A stretch of DNA of 64,000 nt from Streptomyces sp. Act143. Its GTDB lineage: Bacteria; Actinomycetota; Actinomycetes; Streptomycetales; Streptomycetaceae. The notes beneath the pieces are model-generated. The model searched no databases and was not told the origin of the DNA. It saw only the letters and a program-made list of their open reading frames with translations. The DNA lies in the NCBI RefSeq assembly GCF_003143935.1, contig NZ_QFRX01000001.1, positions 2,391,587-2,455,586 on the forward strand, written 5' to 3'. Positions within the stretch are counted from its first letter, which is position 1. Every line of letters starts with the position of its first letter. Made by a program: the position numbers and the translations under genes. Below, in pieces: positions 1 through 8,645 of this stretch.

Positions 1-276
1 GGAGCGGTGGGCGTCGTAGAGGCCGTTGATGAGGTGCAGGTTGCCGGGGCCGCAGGAGCCGGCGCAGGCGGTCAGCTTGCCGGTGATCTGCGCCTCGGCG
101 CCCGCGGCGAAGGCGGCGGTCTCCTCGTGCCGTACGTGCACCCAGTCGATGGCGCTGTTGCGGCGTACGGCGTCGACGACCGGGTTGAGGCTGTCGCCGA
201 CGACGCCGTAGAGGCGCTCGACGCCGGCGCGGACGAGGATGTCGACGAACTGTTCGGCGACGTTCTGCTTGGCCAT
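1..276 (-). CDS. poxB: Pyruvate dehydrogenase (quinone)/pyruvate oxidase, N-terminal fragment (runs off the window)
   Basis: Only the first 92 residues are present; the gene continues to the left of position 1. The protein starts [18 protein letters not shown] and carries the N-terminal pyrimidine-binding domain of thiamine-diphosphate enzymes. The segment [19 protein letters not shown] is followed by [17 protein letters not shown], where the Glu is the conserved glutamate that activates the cofactor. [20 protein letters not shown] comes next. Members of this family oxidise pyruvate to acetate and CO2, passing electrons to the quinone pool at the membrane. Acetolactate synthase-like enzymes share the fold, but the [12 protein letters not shown] and [17 protein letters not shown] segments favour PoxB. 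The ATG at 276 is the only sensible start. Confidence 0.88.
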   Translation of the reverse strand, partial: MAKQNVAEQFVDILVRAGVERLYGVVGDSLNPVVDAVRRNSAIDWVHVRHEETAAFAAGAEAQITGKLTACAGSCGPGNLHLINGLYDAHRS

Positions 277-303
277 GAGTCCATCAATCCACAACCCCCG
301 CCG

Positions 304-1920
304 TCACGCCTCCCACACGGCGGCCGCCGTACGGTCGTCGGCGTAGCCCTTCACCCGGACCTGGGTGTCGGCGAGGAACGCGGCGAGGCCCGGTGGGGTG
401 GGGCCGGACCAGCGTCCGGTGAGGTACTCGCACAGCTCCGGCTCACCGCGCAGCGGCTCCGCGAGACCGCCGCTGCACATCAGGAGCGTGTCACCCGGGC
501 GGGCTACCGAGGCGCGGAAGCGGAAGGGTTCGCGGGGTGGCTCGGGGGCGGGTTCGTAGGGGCTCGGCGGGGTGGGGATGCCGAGGTCCATGGTGAGCCG
601 GTCGCCCTCGGGGGTCTCGGCGGGGAGCGAGCCGAAGCCGACGACCGGTTCGCCGGTGGTGTCGGTGACGCGGGGCTCGATGTCCTGCCACTCGCCGTCG
701 CGGAGACGGAACAGGCCGCCGGCGCCGACGCCGAAGAAGACGCGGGTACGGCAGTCGGTGTCGGCGGGCAGAAGCAGGCAGCGCAGGGTGGCGGAGTACT
801 CCTCCGGATCGATGCCCTGTTCGGCGGCGCTGGCGCGGAGTTTGCCGAGGCTGCGGTCGGTGAGGCGGTGCAGGCCGGACTTGAGGTCGCCGCGGCGGGC
901 GGCCCTTATGTCCTCGGCGAGGCGGGCGTGACTGCGGCCGACCGCGCGGCCGATCCAGTGACAGGCCTCGGCGGCGGCGCGGTGGGCGCCGGGGGTGGCG
1001 CGGGCGCCGGTGGCCATCGCGACGAGGACCAGGGCGTGGTCGCCGGTGCCGAAGCGGGCGGTGAGGAGGGAGTCGCGGCGGGGTTCGCCGCGGAAGCGGG
1101 CGGAGTCGCCGCGGACGGAGGCGGCGCGGAGGGTGCAGGAGCCGTAGTGGGCGCCGTCGAGGACGGTGTCGGCGACGAGGTCGTCGAGGTCGTCGGGGTC
1201 GGCGGGCGGGAGGGCGGTGGGTTCGGCCTCGTAGGTGGGCGGGCCGGAGCCTACGTAGGTGACGGGGGGTGGGGGGAGGGTGGGGAGGTCGAGGCGGGTC
1301 GCGGTGCGGGTGGGTTGCGGTGGTGCGGGGGGCGTTTCGGTGGGCGGGGGTTCGGGGTCGGCCGGGGCCGCTGCCGGGGGGTGGGTTTCGCTTGCCCGCG
1401 CTTGCGGGGTGCCGCCGCGCCCACCCGTGCCGCCCTGCGGCACGACTGCCCGCAGCGACGGCGGTGGCGGCGGGGACGGTGGTGATGGCGGCGGGGACGG
1501 CAACGGCGGCGACGAGGATGCGGTCGCGTCCGCACGCGGCGACGGAGGCGAGGGCGCCGTCTCGTCTGCCCGCGGCGACGACGGGTACGCAGTCTCGCCT
1601 GCCCGCGGCGACGGCGAGGACGCCGTTGCGTCCGCCCGCGACGGAGAGGAGGCCGTCTCGCCCGCCCGCAGCGGCGGCGACGGGAATGCGGTCTCGTCTG
1701 CCCGCCGCGGTGGCGAGGTGTCCTCGTTGCCCTCCCTCGGTGCCGGAACGCCCGTGTCACGGGGTTCCGTGGGCCCGTTCACCGCTCCCGCCGCCGACTC
1801 GTAACGGTCGTCCAGCGTGTCGGGGGCCGAGGTCGGGCCCGCGTCCTCGGTCTTGTCGTCGTACAGCTGTCCCCACCAGTCGTCCTCGCGGCCGGTGGGC
1901 CTTCCCCCCTGATGGCTCAT
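304..1920 (-). CDS. PP2C-like protein phosphatase with long repetitive Pro/Ser linker
   Basis: The protein is 538 residues long. The first 40 are acidic and polar. A low-complexity linker (roughly 70-220) contains repeated RADETA-like units and proline runs. A C-terminal domain (about 245-538) has a PP2C-type fold: GDHALVLVAMATGARATPGAHRAA near the start, DTLLMCSGGLAEPL, and the final YADDRTAAAVWEA, which resembles the conserved C-terminal metal-binding DDRT motif of PP2C enzymes. The usual N-terminal DG(M/V)GG metal motif is not intact, so catalytic activity is uncertain. No signal peptide or membrane span is visible. It starts at the ATG at 1920, the only start that keeps the MSHQGGRPTGRED opening. 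It may act opposite Ser/Thr kinases, but nothing beside it shows a partner. Confidence 0.7.
   Translation of the reverse strand: MSHQGGRPTGREDDWWGQLYDDKTEDAGPTSAPDTLDDRYESAAGAVNGPTEPRDTGVPAPREGNEDTSPPRRADETAFPSPPLRAGETASSPSRADATASSPSPRAGETAYPSSPRADETAPSPPSPRADATASSSPPLPSPPPSPPSPPPPPSLRAVVPQGGTGGRGGTPQARASETHPPAAAPADPEPPPTETPPAPPQPTRTATRLDLPTLPPPPVTYVGSGPPTYEAEPTALPPADPDDLDDLVADTVLDGAHYGSCTLRAASVRGDSARFRGEPRRDSLLTARFGTGDHALVLVAMATGARATPGAHRAAAEACHWIGRAVGRSHARLAEDIRAARRGDLKSGLHRLTDRSLGKLRASAAEQGIDPEEYSATLRCLLLPADTDCRTRVFFGVGAGGLFRLRDGEWQDIEPRVTDTTGEPVVGFGSLPAETPEGDRLTMDLGIPTPPSPYEPAPEPPREPFRFRASVARPGDTLLMCSGGLAEPLRGEPELCEYLTGRWSGPTPPGLAAFLADTQVRVKGYADDRTAAAVWEA
1518..1704 (-). repeat. In-frame RA(D/G)(E/A)TA repeats in the phosphatase linker
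   Basis: Residues 73-134 of the phosphatase contain six copies of a six-residue unit (RADETA, RAGETA, RADATA, RAGETA, RADETA, RADATA). They are separated by short Ser/Pro spacers. On the DNA this is a tandem array with a period of about 30 bases, which probably varies in length by slippage. Confidence 0.75.
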
Positions 1921-1994
1921 GCCCCTAATTGTCCACCGCGCGGGCCGGATGAAAACGGGGCAACCGGAAAATCAGCAGGTCGTGCGAAACAGGC

Positions 1995-2034
1995 CGCCGG
2001 GCGGTCCCACCCCCCACGGGAGAACCGCCCGGCG
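1995..2034 (-). terminator. Intrinsic hairpin terminator
   Basis: A perfect 11-bp inverted repeat pairs CGCCGGGCGGT (1995-2005) with ACCGCCCGGCG (2024-2034). An inner CCC/GGG pairing extends the stem. It lies just beyond the end of the peptidase pseudogene at 2072 and before the phosphatase start on the same strand, so it would end transcription of the upstream gene. There is no U-tract, as is usual in this group. Confidence 0.65.
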
Positions 2035-2071
2035 ACGTCCGGGTGACCCGGGCCCGCGATCCCCTGGTGTG

Positions 2072-3309
2072 CTAGCGCACGTCGTAGGCCCGGGTCACGA
2101 TCTGGGTGACCGCATTGCCGTCGGCGTCGGTCAGGTCGGCCCTGAGTGTGACCTGCCTCCCTGTCGCGGAGCTGTGGTCGACGACCGCCTGCCAGCCGCC
2201 GTTCCGCTGTTCCGTGCGCGCCTCGGTCCAGGTCCGGCCGCCGTCGTAGGACCAGGCGAGCTTCACCGCGGTCAACGGGCCCGGGTGGTAGCCCGCGTGG
2301 CCCGTCGCCGTGAGTGTGATGCGCTGGCCGTCCTGCGCCGGGAGGGTCTTGCGGCCGTCCTCGGGGAGGGCGTAGTGCGGGAAGAGCAGCGGGATGCCCT
2401 GGGAGTGGGCGTTCTCGTCGAGGGCGGAGCGGAACGGCCAGGTGGTGGTCGTCTGCGTCGTCCTGTTCCAGAAGCGGGCCGGCTGCCCGAACTTCGCGGT
2501 GTTCAGGGTGAGTTCGTACGACGCCTCCGCCGCCGGGACCGTGAACACCCCGAACGGGTACGGGCTGTCGCCGATGGTCTCGCCGTTCCGCTTCAGGATC
2601 ATGTTGCCGAGGTCGCCGAACCCGCCCTGGACACCCATGTGCTGTCCGTCGCCGTAGAAGGCCGGGGCGACGCCGATGAGGTTGCCCTGGCGCTCGGCGG
2701 CCGGCGCCTCCGTGCCGGTGTCGTCGAGGGGGCCGGTCGGCGCGAGGACACCGCCGTACCACTCCTCCTGACGGCGCTCGCCCTTCTCGTACGTCCGGAC
2801 GGGGTCGGTCATGAACTCGCCCCACGGGAAGCTGCTGGACACCTGGTGGCCCAGCCGGTCGTGCCCGGCGTGAGGTACTCGGTGCGCTCGAAGGGCGCGG
2901 GCACGGTCTCGATGTCGCCGAAGTAGCCGATGAGTCCGTTCGGCCGGGTCATCGACGGGAGGTCGACGTGGTCGGTGGCAGCGCCCGACATCGACGTGTA
3001 CGTCGCCGCCGTAGCCGCCAGTTCCTTGTCGCGGGCGCGGTAGACGCGGTCGCTGCGGATCTGGCCCGCCTCCGGATAGGCGAGCTGGTAGACGTACGCG
3101 CTGCCGCTGTCCGGCAGCTCGACGAGCGCGATCTTGCCCGCGGCCCTCGAAAGGTCGGCCTCGGTACCGGACTTGGCGTCGTAGAGCGGGGCCTGTCCCT
3201 TGCCGTCGAGGTTGACCGAGCTGGTGGACGCGGTCACCGGGTGGAGCTTCTGCCCGCCCACCACGGCGGTCGCCGCCCCCATGGCCGTACGGCGTATCGC
3301 TCTCGCCAA
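2072..3309 (-). pseudogene. Decayed secreted peptidase, probably subtilisin family (S8): internal deletion plus frameshift
   Basis: A TTG start at 3309 with a good ribosome site (AGGAG, 7 bases away) opens LARAIRRTAMGAATAVV, a typical secretion signal. The frame then passes straight into the middle of a large secreted protein (GGQKLHPVTASTSS, then AAGKIALVELP, like the protease-associated domain of subtilases). No catalytic Asp, His or Ser region exists, so a large internal piece appears to be missing. Near 2857 the frame is lost: the upstream frame reads YLTPGTTGWAT and the downstream frame resumes as HQVSSSFPWGEF. Adding one C to the GGGCCACC stretch would restore the reading. The second part (to 2072) ends in AWSYDGGRTWTEAR and VTQIVTRAYDVR, a usual subtilase C-terminus. 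The family name rests on these end domains only. Confidence 0.72.
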
Positions 3310-3511
3310 GATCGCTCTCCTGCCGTGTCGTTGCCTGCCCGCGTACGCGAGACGCGCAGGCCGAAGAGGCCCGGTACGGGCATGGCGGACGGTGGGTGGT
3401 GCTGCGGTGGCGTCACCATGGCAGAGCGGCGGGTGGTGCGGCGATGATGTGCCGAGGCGGGTTTGCGCCGTGGCCGATTCCCGCCACGGGGCCACTGGGG
3501 AGGGGGCGTTG

Positions 3512-4492
3512 ATGCTGGGTGTGCTGGGGCTGGACGAGACGCACGAGTCGGCGTACCGGACGCTGGTGTCCGTGGGTGCGGCCGATGTGCCCGAGCTGGC
3601 ACGGCGGTTGACACTCGGTGAGCACGACACCGAGCGTGCCCTGCGCCGCCTGGAACGGCACGGGCTCGCGGCCCAGTCCTCCGCCCGGCCCGGCCGCTGG
3701 GTCGCCGCGCCTCCGGGGGTGGCGCTGGGCGCCCTGCTCACCCAGCAGCGGCACGAGCTGGAGAAGGCGGAGCTGGCGGCGGCGCTGCTCGCCGAGGAGT
3801 ACCGGGCGGCGGCGGCCGAACCGGCCGTGCACGACCTGGTCGAGGTGGTGATCGGCGCGGCGGCGGTGGCGCAGCGGTTCCTCCAGTTGCAGCTGGGGGC
3901 GACCGACGAGGTGTGCGCGCTGGTCACCGGCAACCCCGCCGTGGTCTCCGGGGGCGACAACGATGCCGAGGAGCAGGCGGCCGGGCGCGGGGTGCGCTAC
4001 CGGGTGGTGGTCGAGCGGTCGGTCCTGGATCTGCCGGACGGCATCACCGAGCTGTCGGCCGCGCTGGGCCGGGACGAGGAGGTGCGGGTGGTGGACCGGG
4101 TGCCGACCAAGCTGGTCGTCGCCGACCGCGCCCAGGCCCTCGTACCGCTGACCTCGCGCTCGGCGGAACCGGCCGCGCTGGTCGTGCACGCGAGCGGGCT
4201 GCTGGAGCTGCTGACGGGACTGTTCGAGTCGGTGTGGCGGGAGGCGCTGCCGCTGCGCCTCGGGGAGTCGGGGGTCAGCGAGGAGTCGGCGGACGGTCCC
4301 GACGCCGCCGATCTGGAGGTGCTGTCCCTGCTGCTGGCCGGGCTGACCGACGCGAGCGTGGCCAAACAGCTGGACCTGGGGCTGCGGACCGTGCAGCGCC
4401 GGGTGAAGCGGCTGATGGAGCTGGCGGGGGTGACGACACGGCTGCAACTGGGGTGGCATGCGCGCGAACGGGGCTGGGTGGCCCGTAAGTGA
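3512..4492 (+). CDS. LuxR-type transcriptional regulator with TrmB-like N-terminal domain
   Basis: The 326-residue protein starts MLGVLGLDETHESAYRTLVS. Residues about 1-70 form a winged helix of the TrmB/MarR kind (LARRLTLGEHDTERALRRLERHGLA). The middle resembles the sensor-like region of this Streptomyces regulator family. Residues about 265-320 form a C-terminal LuxR helix-turn-helix (LEVLSLLLAGLTDASVAKQLDLGLRT). No receiver or ATP-binding domain is present. The ATG at 3512 (or TTG at 3509) was chosen because this protein family begins at that point; the frame stays open far upstream, but without convincing coding character. It is transcribed away from the peptidase pseudogene, with about 200 bases between the two starts. 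Regulators of this type are often found beside secreted protease genes, so the pair may have been functionally linked before the decay. Confidence 0.82.
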   Translation: MLGVLGLDETHESAYRTLVSVGAADVPELARRLTLGEHDTERALRRLERHGLAAQSSARPGRWVAAPPGVALGALLTQQRHELEKAELAAALLAEEYRAAAAEPAVHDLVEVVIGAAAVAQRFLQLQLGATDEVCALVTGNPAVVSGGDNDAEEQAAGRGVRYRVVVERSVLDLPDGITELSAALGRDEEVRVVDRVPTKLVVADRAQALVPLTSRSAEPAALVVHASGLLELLTGLFESVWREALPLRLGESGVSEESADGPDAADLEVLSLLLAGLTDASVAKQLDLGLRTVQRRVKRLMELAGVTTRLQLGWHARERGWVARK

Positions 4493-4547
4493 CCGGAGTG
4501 AACCTTTCTGACCTGCGGTTTCTCCCGCCGTCGGGCACTCTGGAGCC

Positions 4548-5030
4548 ATGGGAGTGTGGGACCTCCTGCTGGTCGGCCTGGTCCTCCTGCTCGGCCTGTG
4601 CGGAGTGCTGGTGCCCGGAGTGCCGGGATCGTGGCTCGTGTGGGCCGCGGTCTTGTGGTGGGCGCTGAAGGATCCGCGCCCCGTCGCGTGGTGGGTGCTG
4701 GTCGGGGCCACCGTCGTGCTGTTCCTGTCCCAGGTGGTGCGCTGGGCGCTGCCCCCGCGCCGGCTGCGCACGAGCGGCGCGACTCCCCGGATGGGCGTGT
4801 ACGCCGGTGTCGGCGCGTTCCTCGGCTTCCTCCTGGTTCCCGTGCTGGGCGCGATCCCCGGCTTCATGGGCGGCGTCTACCTGCATGAACGCCTCCGCCT
4901 CGGCCGGCACGGGGAGGCGGTCGCGGCCCTGCGCACGGTGATGCGCGCGGGCGGCTCCAGCGTGCTGGCGGAGCTGTTCACCTGCCTGCTGATCGCGGGG
5001 GTGTGGCTGGGGGCGGTGATCTGGGGGTGA
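4548..5030 (+). CDS. DUF456 family membrane protein
   Basis: The 160-residue integral membrane protein begins MGVWDLLLVGLVLLLGL. Hydrophobic spans lie near residues 4-25, 28-42, 45-65, 82-112 and 138-160. The Gly-rich stretch VYAGVGAFLGFLLVPVLGAIPGFMGGVYLHERL is characteristic of DUF456. The function of the family is unknown. There is no Shine-Dalgarno site at a usable distance. Instead CACTCT lies six bases before the ATG, compatible with a leaderless transcript. It follows the LuxR gene by 55 bases on the same strand. Confidence 0.85.
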   Translation: MGVWDLLLVGLVLLLGLCGVLVPGVPGSWLVWAAVLWWALKDPRPVAWWVLVGATVVLFLSQVVRWALPPRRLRTSGATPRMGVYAGVGAFLGFLLVPVLGAIPGFMGGVYLHERLRLGRHGEAVAALRTVMRAGGSSVLAELFTCLLIAGVWLGAVIWG

Positions 5031-5115
5031 CGGGGCGTGTGCCGTCCCGGGGGGACCGAGGCCCTGGGTCGAGGGGCCGATGTGCGGGCCGGGTGGGCTG
5101 TGTTCGAGTGGGCGT

Positions 5116-5496
5116 ATGACCGAATTCAGCGAGGCCGAACGCGCGTGTCTGAAGTCGCAGCGGCTGGGGAGGTTCGCCACGGTGGACCCCCAGGGGCAGC
5201 CGCAGGCGAATCCGGTCGGCTTCTTCCCGCAGGACGACGGCACGATCCTGATCGGCGGCTACCAGATGGGCCGCAGCAACAAGTGGCGCAACCTCCAGAA
5301 GAACCCGAAGGTCGCTCTGGTCGTCGATGACGTCGTCAGTCTCCGGCCCTGGAAGGTGCGGGGCATCGACATCCGCGGGGAGGCTGAGCTGCTGGTGGGT
5401 CCGCACGGACTGGGGCCGCACCTCAGCGAGGAGGTCATCCGTATCCGTCCGCGGCGGATTCGCAGCTGGGGCCTGGCGGAGGCGCCCGAGGGCTAG
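5116..5496 (+). CDS. PPOX-class F420-dependent oxidoreductase
   Basis: The 126-residue protein MTEFSEAERACLKSQRLGRFATVDPQG has the split beta-barrel of the pyridoxamine-phosphate-oxidase-like superfamily. In actinobacteria these small proteins bind the deazaflavin F420 (or FMN/heme) and reduce or scavenge small molecules. Recognisable segments are RLGRFATVDPQGQPQANPVGF, GRSNKWRNLQKNPKVALVVDDV and GIDIRGEAELL. It is convergent with ogt, and the stop codons of the two genes overlap in the palindrome CTAG (5493-5496). The ATG at 5116 is preferred over an upstream in-frame codon because the conserved fold begins directly after it. Confidence 0.85.
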   Translation: MTEFSEAERACLKSQRLGRFATVDPQGQPQANPVGFFPQDDGTILIGGYQMGRSNKWRNLQKNPKVALVVDDVVSLRPWKVRGIDIRGEAELLVGPHGLGPHLSEEVIRIRPRRIRSWGLAEAPEG

Positions 5497-5975
5497 AGGG
5501 CCCCCTCCAGGGTCAGCAGCGCGGTCTTGCGCTGCAGCCCGCCCGCGTACCCGGTCATCGCCCCGTCCGCGCCGATCACCCGGTGGCAGGGCCGGAGGAT
5601 CAGCAGGGGGTTGGCGCCGATCGCGCCGCCGACGGCTTGGACGGCGGCCCTCGCGGCCCCGATACGGGCCGCGATCTCTCCGTAGGTGACCGTCGCCCCG
5701 TAGGGGACGTCGTCGAGGGCGGCCCAGACCCGCTCCCGGAAGGCGGTGCCCTCGGCCCGCAACTCCAGCCGGAACTCCTTGAGTTCTCCGGCGAAGTAGG
5801 CGGCGAGCTGCTCCTCGGCGTCCCGGAAGGGGCCGGGGTCGTGCTGCCAGCCCTCCTGCACGACGCGCCCGTTCTTCTGTCCGGGCACGGACAGGGACGT
5901 CAGGGCGCCGTTCGGGTCGGCGGTGAGGAGGAGAGGACCGACGGGGCTTTCGACGGTCGTCCAGCGGGTGCTCAT
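5493..5975 (-). CDS. ogt: Methylated-DNA--[protein]-cysteine S-methyltransferase
   Basis: This 160-residue suicide repair enzyme moves the methyl group from O6-methylguanine or O4-methylthymine in DNA to its own cysteine. The acceptor is Cys130 in RPCHRVIG. The helix-turn-helix-like DNA-binding segment (about 92-115, PYGATVTYGEIAARIG) and the asparagine hinge (GANPLLI) precede it. Length is normal for Ogt proteins. The start ATG at 5975 overlaps the stop of the upstream Ada-AlkA gene as ATGA, so the two are translationally coupled. Together they form a compact alkylation repair operon. Confidence 0.94.
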   Translation of the reverse strand: MSTRWTTVESPVGPLLLTADPNGALTSLSVPGQKNGRVVQEGWQHDPGPFRDAEEQLAAYFAGELKEFRLELRAEGTAFRERVWAALDDVPYGATVTYGEIAARIGAARAAVQAVGGAIGANPLLILRPCHRVIGADGAMTGYAGGLQRKTALLTLEGAL

Positions 5976-7330
5976 CGGTACTCCAACTCCCCTGCGGTGC
6001 GCAGGTGTTGCAGGGCGTACGAGCGCCAGGGGCGCCAGCTGTCGGGGAGATCGGGGCCGGGAGGGGCCACGTCCGGGTCGCCCAGGGCGCGGGTGCGGAT
6101 GACGGCGACCGTGCGGGCGTCCATGCCGGGCAGGGCGAGCAGCGCGGCCTGCGCTTCGTCGCGGTCGGCGCCCGGGTCGAGAGGTACGGCGCCGTCGGCG
6201 AGGGCGGCGGCGAGTGTGCCCACCGGGCCGTCGGCCTGGGCGAGGGCGGCGGCCTCGGGGAAAAGGTGTGTGAGGCTGCCGCAGGGCGCGTCGAGGGCCT
6301 TGCCGTACCGCCGGACCAGGTGCCCGGCCGCTTCCGTGCCGACCAGTGCCCGCACCGCGAGCTCCTCGGGGTCGACCGCCCCGGGTGACCGCAGTCCCGG
6401 CCGGGCGGCGACCAGCGGGGCGAGCCTCGGGTCTGCGCCGAGCCGCTCGTCGACGGCGTACGGATCGGCGTCGAGGTCGAACAGCCGCCGCAGCCGGCCG
6501 ACGGCGGTCGTCAGATCGCGCAGGTCGGTGAGGTGGAGCCGGGCGTCGAGCCAGCCCCGGGGCCGCTCGTCGACGGCGACGATGGCGGTGCCGTGGGGCA
6601 GCCGGAGGGTCCGCCGGTAGACGCGTCTCCCGGGAGGCCCGCCGACCTCCTCGACGCCCGGTACGGCCTCGGCGGCCAGGACGTCGAAGAGCGCGGAGGA
6701 CTGGTGGACGCCCCGGTAGGCGAGCCGCAGCGGGACGCCGGCCGCCGGGGTGGCCGTCCGCCGGGAGCGGGGGCCGGGGGCGGCGGCGCGCAGCTCGCTC
6801 GGGGTGGTGGCGTACACGGTCCGGATGGTGTCGTTGAACTGCCGCACGCTGGCGAAACCGGCGGCGAACGCGATCTGGGTGACCGGCAGCTCGGTGGTCT
6901 GGAGCAGGACGCGTGCGGTGTGCGAGCGCTGCGCCCGGGCGAGGGCCACGGGGCCGGCCCCCAGCTCGGCGGTGAGCTGCCGCTGGACCTGCCGGGCGCT
7001 GTACCCGAGCCGCCCGGCGAGCCCCGCGACGCCCTCCCGGTCGACGACCCCGTCGCCGATCAGGCGCATCGCCCGCCCCACCACGTCGGCCCGCGTGTTC
7101 CACTCCGCCGACCCCGGTACCGCGTCCGGCCGGCAGCGCCGGCAGGCCCGGAACCCCGAGCCCTGAGCGGCGGCGGCGGTCGCGAAGAACCGCACGTTCC
7201 GCCGCTTCGGCGTGACGGCCGGACAGCTGGGCCGGCAGTAGATGCCGGTGGTGGAGACGGCGAAGAAGAACTCTCCGTCGAACCGCGCATCCCGGCTGCG
7301 TACGGCTTCGTACCTGGTGTCCTCGTCCAT
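5972..7330 (-). CDS. alkA: Ada-AlkA fusion: methyl-sensing regulator domain plus 3-methyladenine DNA glycosylase
   Basis: The protein has 452 residues. Residues 1-75 form the Ada zinc domain with Cys32, Cys36, Cys63 and Cys66 (YCRPSCP and CRRCRP). The first of these corresponds to the phosphotriester methyl acceptor. Residues about 85-190 form an AraC-type helix-turn-helix (VTQIAFAAGFASVRQFNDT). Residues about 200-450 form an AlkA glycosylase domain with the helix-hairpin-helix motif LLALPGMDARTVAVIRTRALGD followed by the Asp-containing active-site loop. The enzyme excises alkylated purines, and the N-terminal half probably senses methyl damage and activates its own operon. The downstream partner is ogt, with a 4-base overlap. 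The ATG at 7330 was chosen because it precedes the conserved DEDTRYEAVRSRDARFDG opening. Confidence 0.92.
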   Translation of the reverse strand: MDEDTRYEAVRSRDARFDGEFFFAVSTTGIYCRPSCPAVTPKRRNVRFFATAAAAQGSGFRACRRCRPDAVPGSAEWNTRADVVGRAMRLIGDGVVDREGVAGLAGRLGYSARQVQRQLTAELGAGPVALARAQRSHTARVLLQTTELPVTQIAFAAGFASVRQFNDTIRTVYATTPSELRAAAPGPRSRRTATPAAGVPLRLAYRGVHQSSALFDVLAAEAVPGVEEVGGPPGRRVYRRTLRLPHGTAIVAVDERPRGWLDARLHLTDLRDLTTAVGRLRRLFDLDADPYAVDERLGADPRLAPLVAARPGLRSPGAVDPEELAVRALVGTEAAGHLVRRYGKALDAPCGSLTHLFPEAAALAQADGPVGTLAAALADGAVPLDPGADRDEAQAALLALPGMDARTVAVIRTRALGDPDVAPPGPDLPDSWRPWRSYALQHLRTAGELEYR

Positions 7331-7481
7331 CACGCTGTCCAGTGTGCGTCCTGGACGGCGAGCCGGCTGGCGGATTTCGGACACGGCATCGACCACGCCC
7401 TGGAGGGGTGCGGGGAACCGCGCGGCCGGCCACAACGTGCCCGCGGCCGCCACCGGGCGCGCCCCGGCACCCCCACGAGGG

Positions 7482-8597
7482 CTACTGCCACCTACCGCCC
7501 CGCTTCGCCTCCATCGCCGCCTTCCCCTCGGCGCCCCGCTTCTTCCACTCCCGGCGCAGCTCCGCGCGGACCCGGGCATCGGTCTTGGCGACGATCCGCT
7601 GGTTCTCCCGGATCAGCTTGCGGTAGCTCTCCAGCCGCCGCTCGGGCAGCCGCCCGTCCTCGATGGCGTCGAGCACCGCGCACCCCGGCTCGCTCTCGTG
7701 GGCGCAGTCATGGAACCGGCACTCCCCGGCGAGTTCCTCGATCTCGGAGAACACCTGCCCGACCCCGGTCTCGGCGTCGAATAGCCCGACGCCTCGCAGC
7801 CCGGGTGTGTCGATGAGGACACCGCCGCCCGGCAGCGCGAGCAGATTGCGGGTGGTGGTCGTGTGCCGTCCCTTGCCGTCGACGTCGCGCGCGGCCTGGA
7901 CCTCCATGACCTCCGCGCCGACCAGAGCGTTGGCCAGGGTCGACTTGCCCGCGCCGGACTGCCCGAGCAGCACGGACGTGCCGCCGGACACCACCGCGGT
8001 GAGGACGTCGAGCCCGTCCCCGTCGAGCGCGCTGACGGTCAGCACCGGCACGCCCGGCGCCGTCGTCTCCACGTCCTGGACGAGGTGCCCGAGCGTCGCG
8101 TCGTCCGGGACGAGGTCGGCCTTGGTGAGGACGACGACGGGCTGCGCCCCGCTCTCCCAGGCGAGGGCGAGGAACCGCTCGATGCGGCCGAGGTCGAGTT
8201 CGACGGCCAGCGAGACGGCGACGATCGCGTGGTCGACGTTGGCGGCGAGGATCTGCCCCTCGGACCGCTTGGAGGAGGTGGAGCGCACGAAGGCGGTGCG
8301 GCGCGGCAGATACGTGCGTACGTAGCGCGGGGTGCCGCCGGGTTCGACGGCGACCCAGTCGCCGGTGCAGACGACGCGCAGCGGGTCGTGCGGGGTGACG
8401 AAGGCGGTGTCGGCGCGCAGCATCCCGGCGGCGGTGACGACGTCGCACTGCCCGCGGTCGACACGGACGACCCGCCCGGCGAGCAGTCCTTCGGCGTCAT
8501 AGGAGGCGAACGCGTCCGCCCATGCCTCGTCCCAGCCGTAGGGAGCGAGTGCGGAGAAAACAGAAGAGGTGGAGCTGGTAGAGCTGGAGGAAGTCAA
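7482..8597 (-). CDS. rsgA: Ribosome small subunit-dependent GTPase A
   Basis: This is a 371-residue circularly permuted GTPase that checks late maturation of the 30S ribosomal subunit. An OB-fold precedes the GTPase part, in which the motif order is rotated: G4 (LTKADLV, near residue 155) comes before G1 (GQSGAGKST, near 205) and G3 (DTPG, near 255). The C-terminal zinc-binding domain follows (CRFHDCAHESEPGC, with Cys and His ligands) and a basic tail ends the protein. The likely start is TTG at 8597, with AAGGG six bases ahead. The first 12 residues are a Ser/Thr run. The ribosome site sits in competing hairpins downstream of a 22-codon ORF (see 8596-8616 and 8646-8714), so translation may be regulated. 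Confidence 0.92.
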   Translation of the reverse strand: MTSSSSTSSTSSVFSALAPYGWDEAWADAFASYDAEGLLAGRVVRVDRGQCDVVTAAGMLRADTAFVTPHDPLRVVCTGDWVAVEPGGTPRYVRTYLPRRTAFVRSTSSKRSEGQILAANVDHAIVAVSLAVELDLGRIERFLALAWESGAQPVVVLTKADLVPDDATLGHLVQDVETTAPGVPVLTVSALDGDGLDVLTAVVSGGTSVLLGQSGAGKSTLANALVGAEVMEVQAARDVDGKGRHTTTTRNLLALPGGGVLIDTPGLRGVGLFDAETGVGQVFSEIEELAGECRFHDCAHESEPGCAVLDAIEDGRLPERRLESYRKLIRENQRIVAKTDARVRAELRREWKKRGAEGKAAMEAKRGGRWQ

Positions 8598-8616
8598 GGG
8601 TGACCCTTCACAAGGG
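8596..8616 (-). promoter_or_regulatory. Alternating hairpins covering the rsgA ribosome-binding site
   Basis: On the coding strand the order is CCCTT-GTG-AAGGG-TCA-CCCTT(G). The AAGGG is the presumed ribosome site of rsgA and the final TTG is its start. AAGGG can pair either with the CCCTT before it or with the CCCTT after it, which includes the first base of the start codon. The two stems exclude each other. The pattern is seen directly; a regulatory role is inferred. Confidence 0.4.
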
Positions 8617-8645
8617 CGGCCCCGGCGCGGTTTCTCTGCTGGTGG

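Noticed and set aside
2072-3309. Two separate small genes (an Ig-like protein and a secreted protein) instead of one pseudogene
   Set aside because: The two parts join precisely at a C-run and together give a continuous subtilase-type tail; the second part has no start signal.
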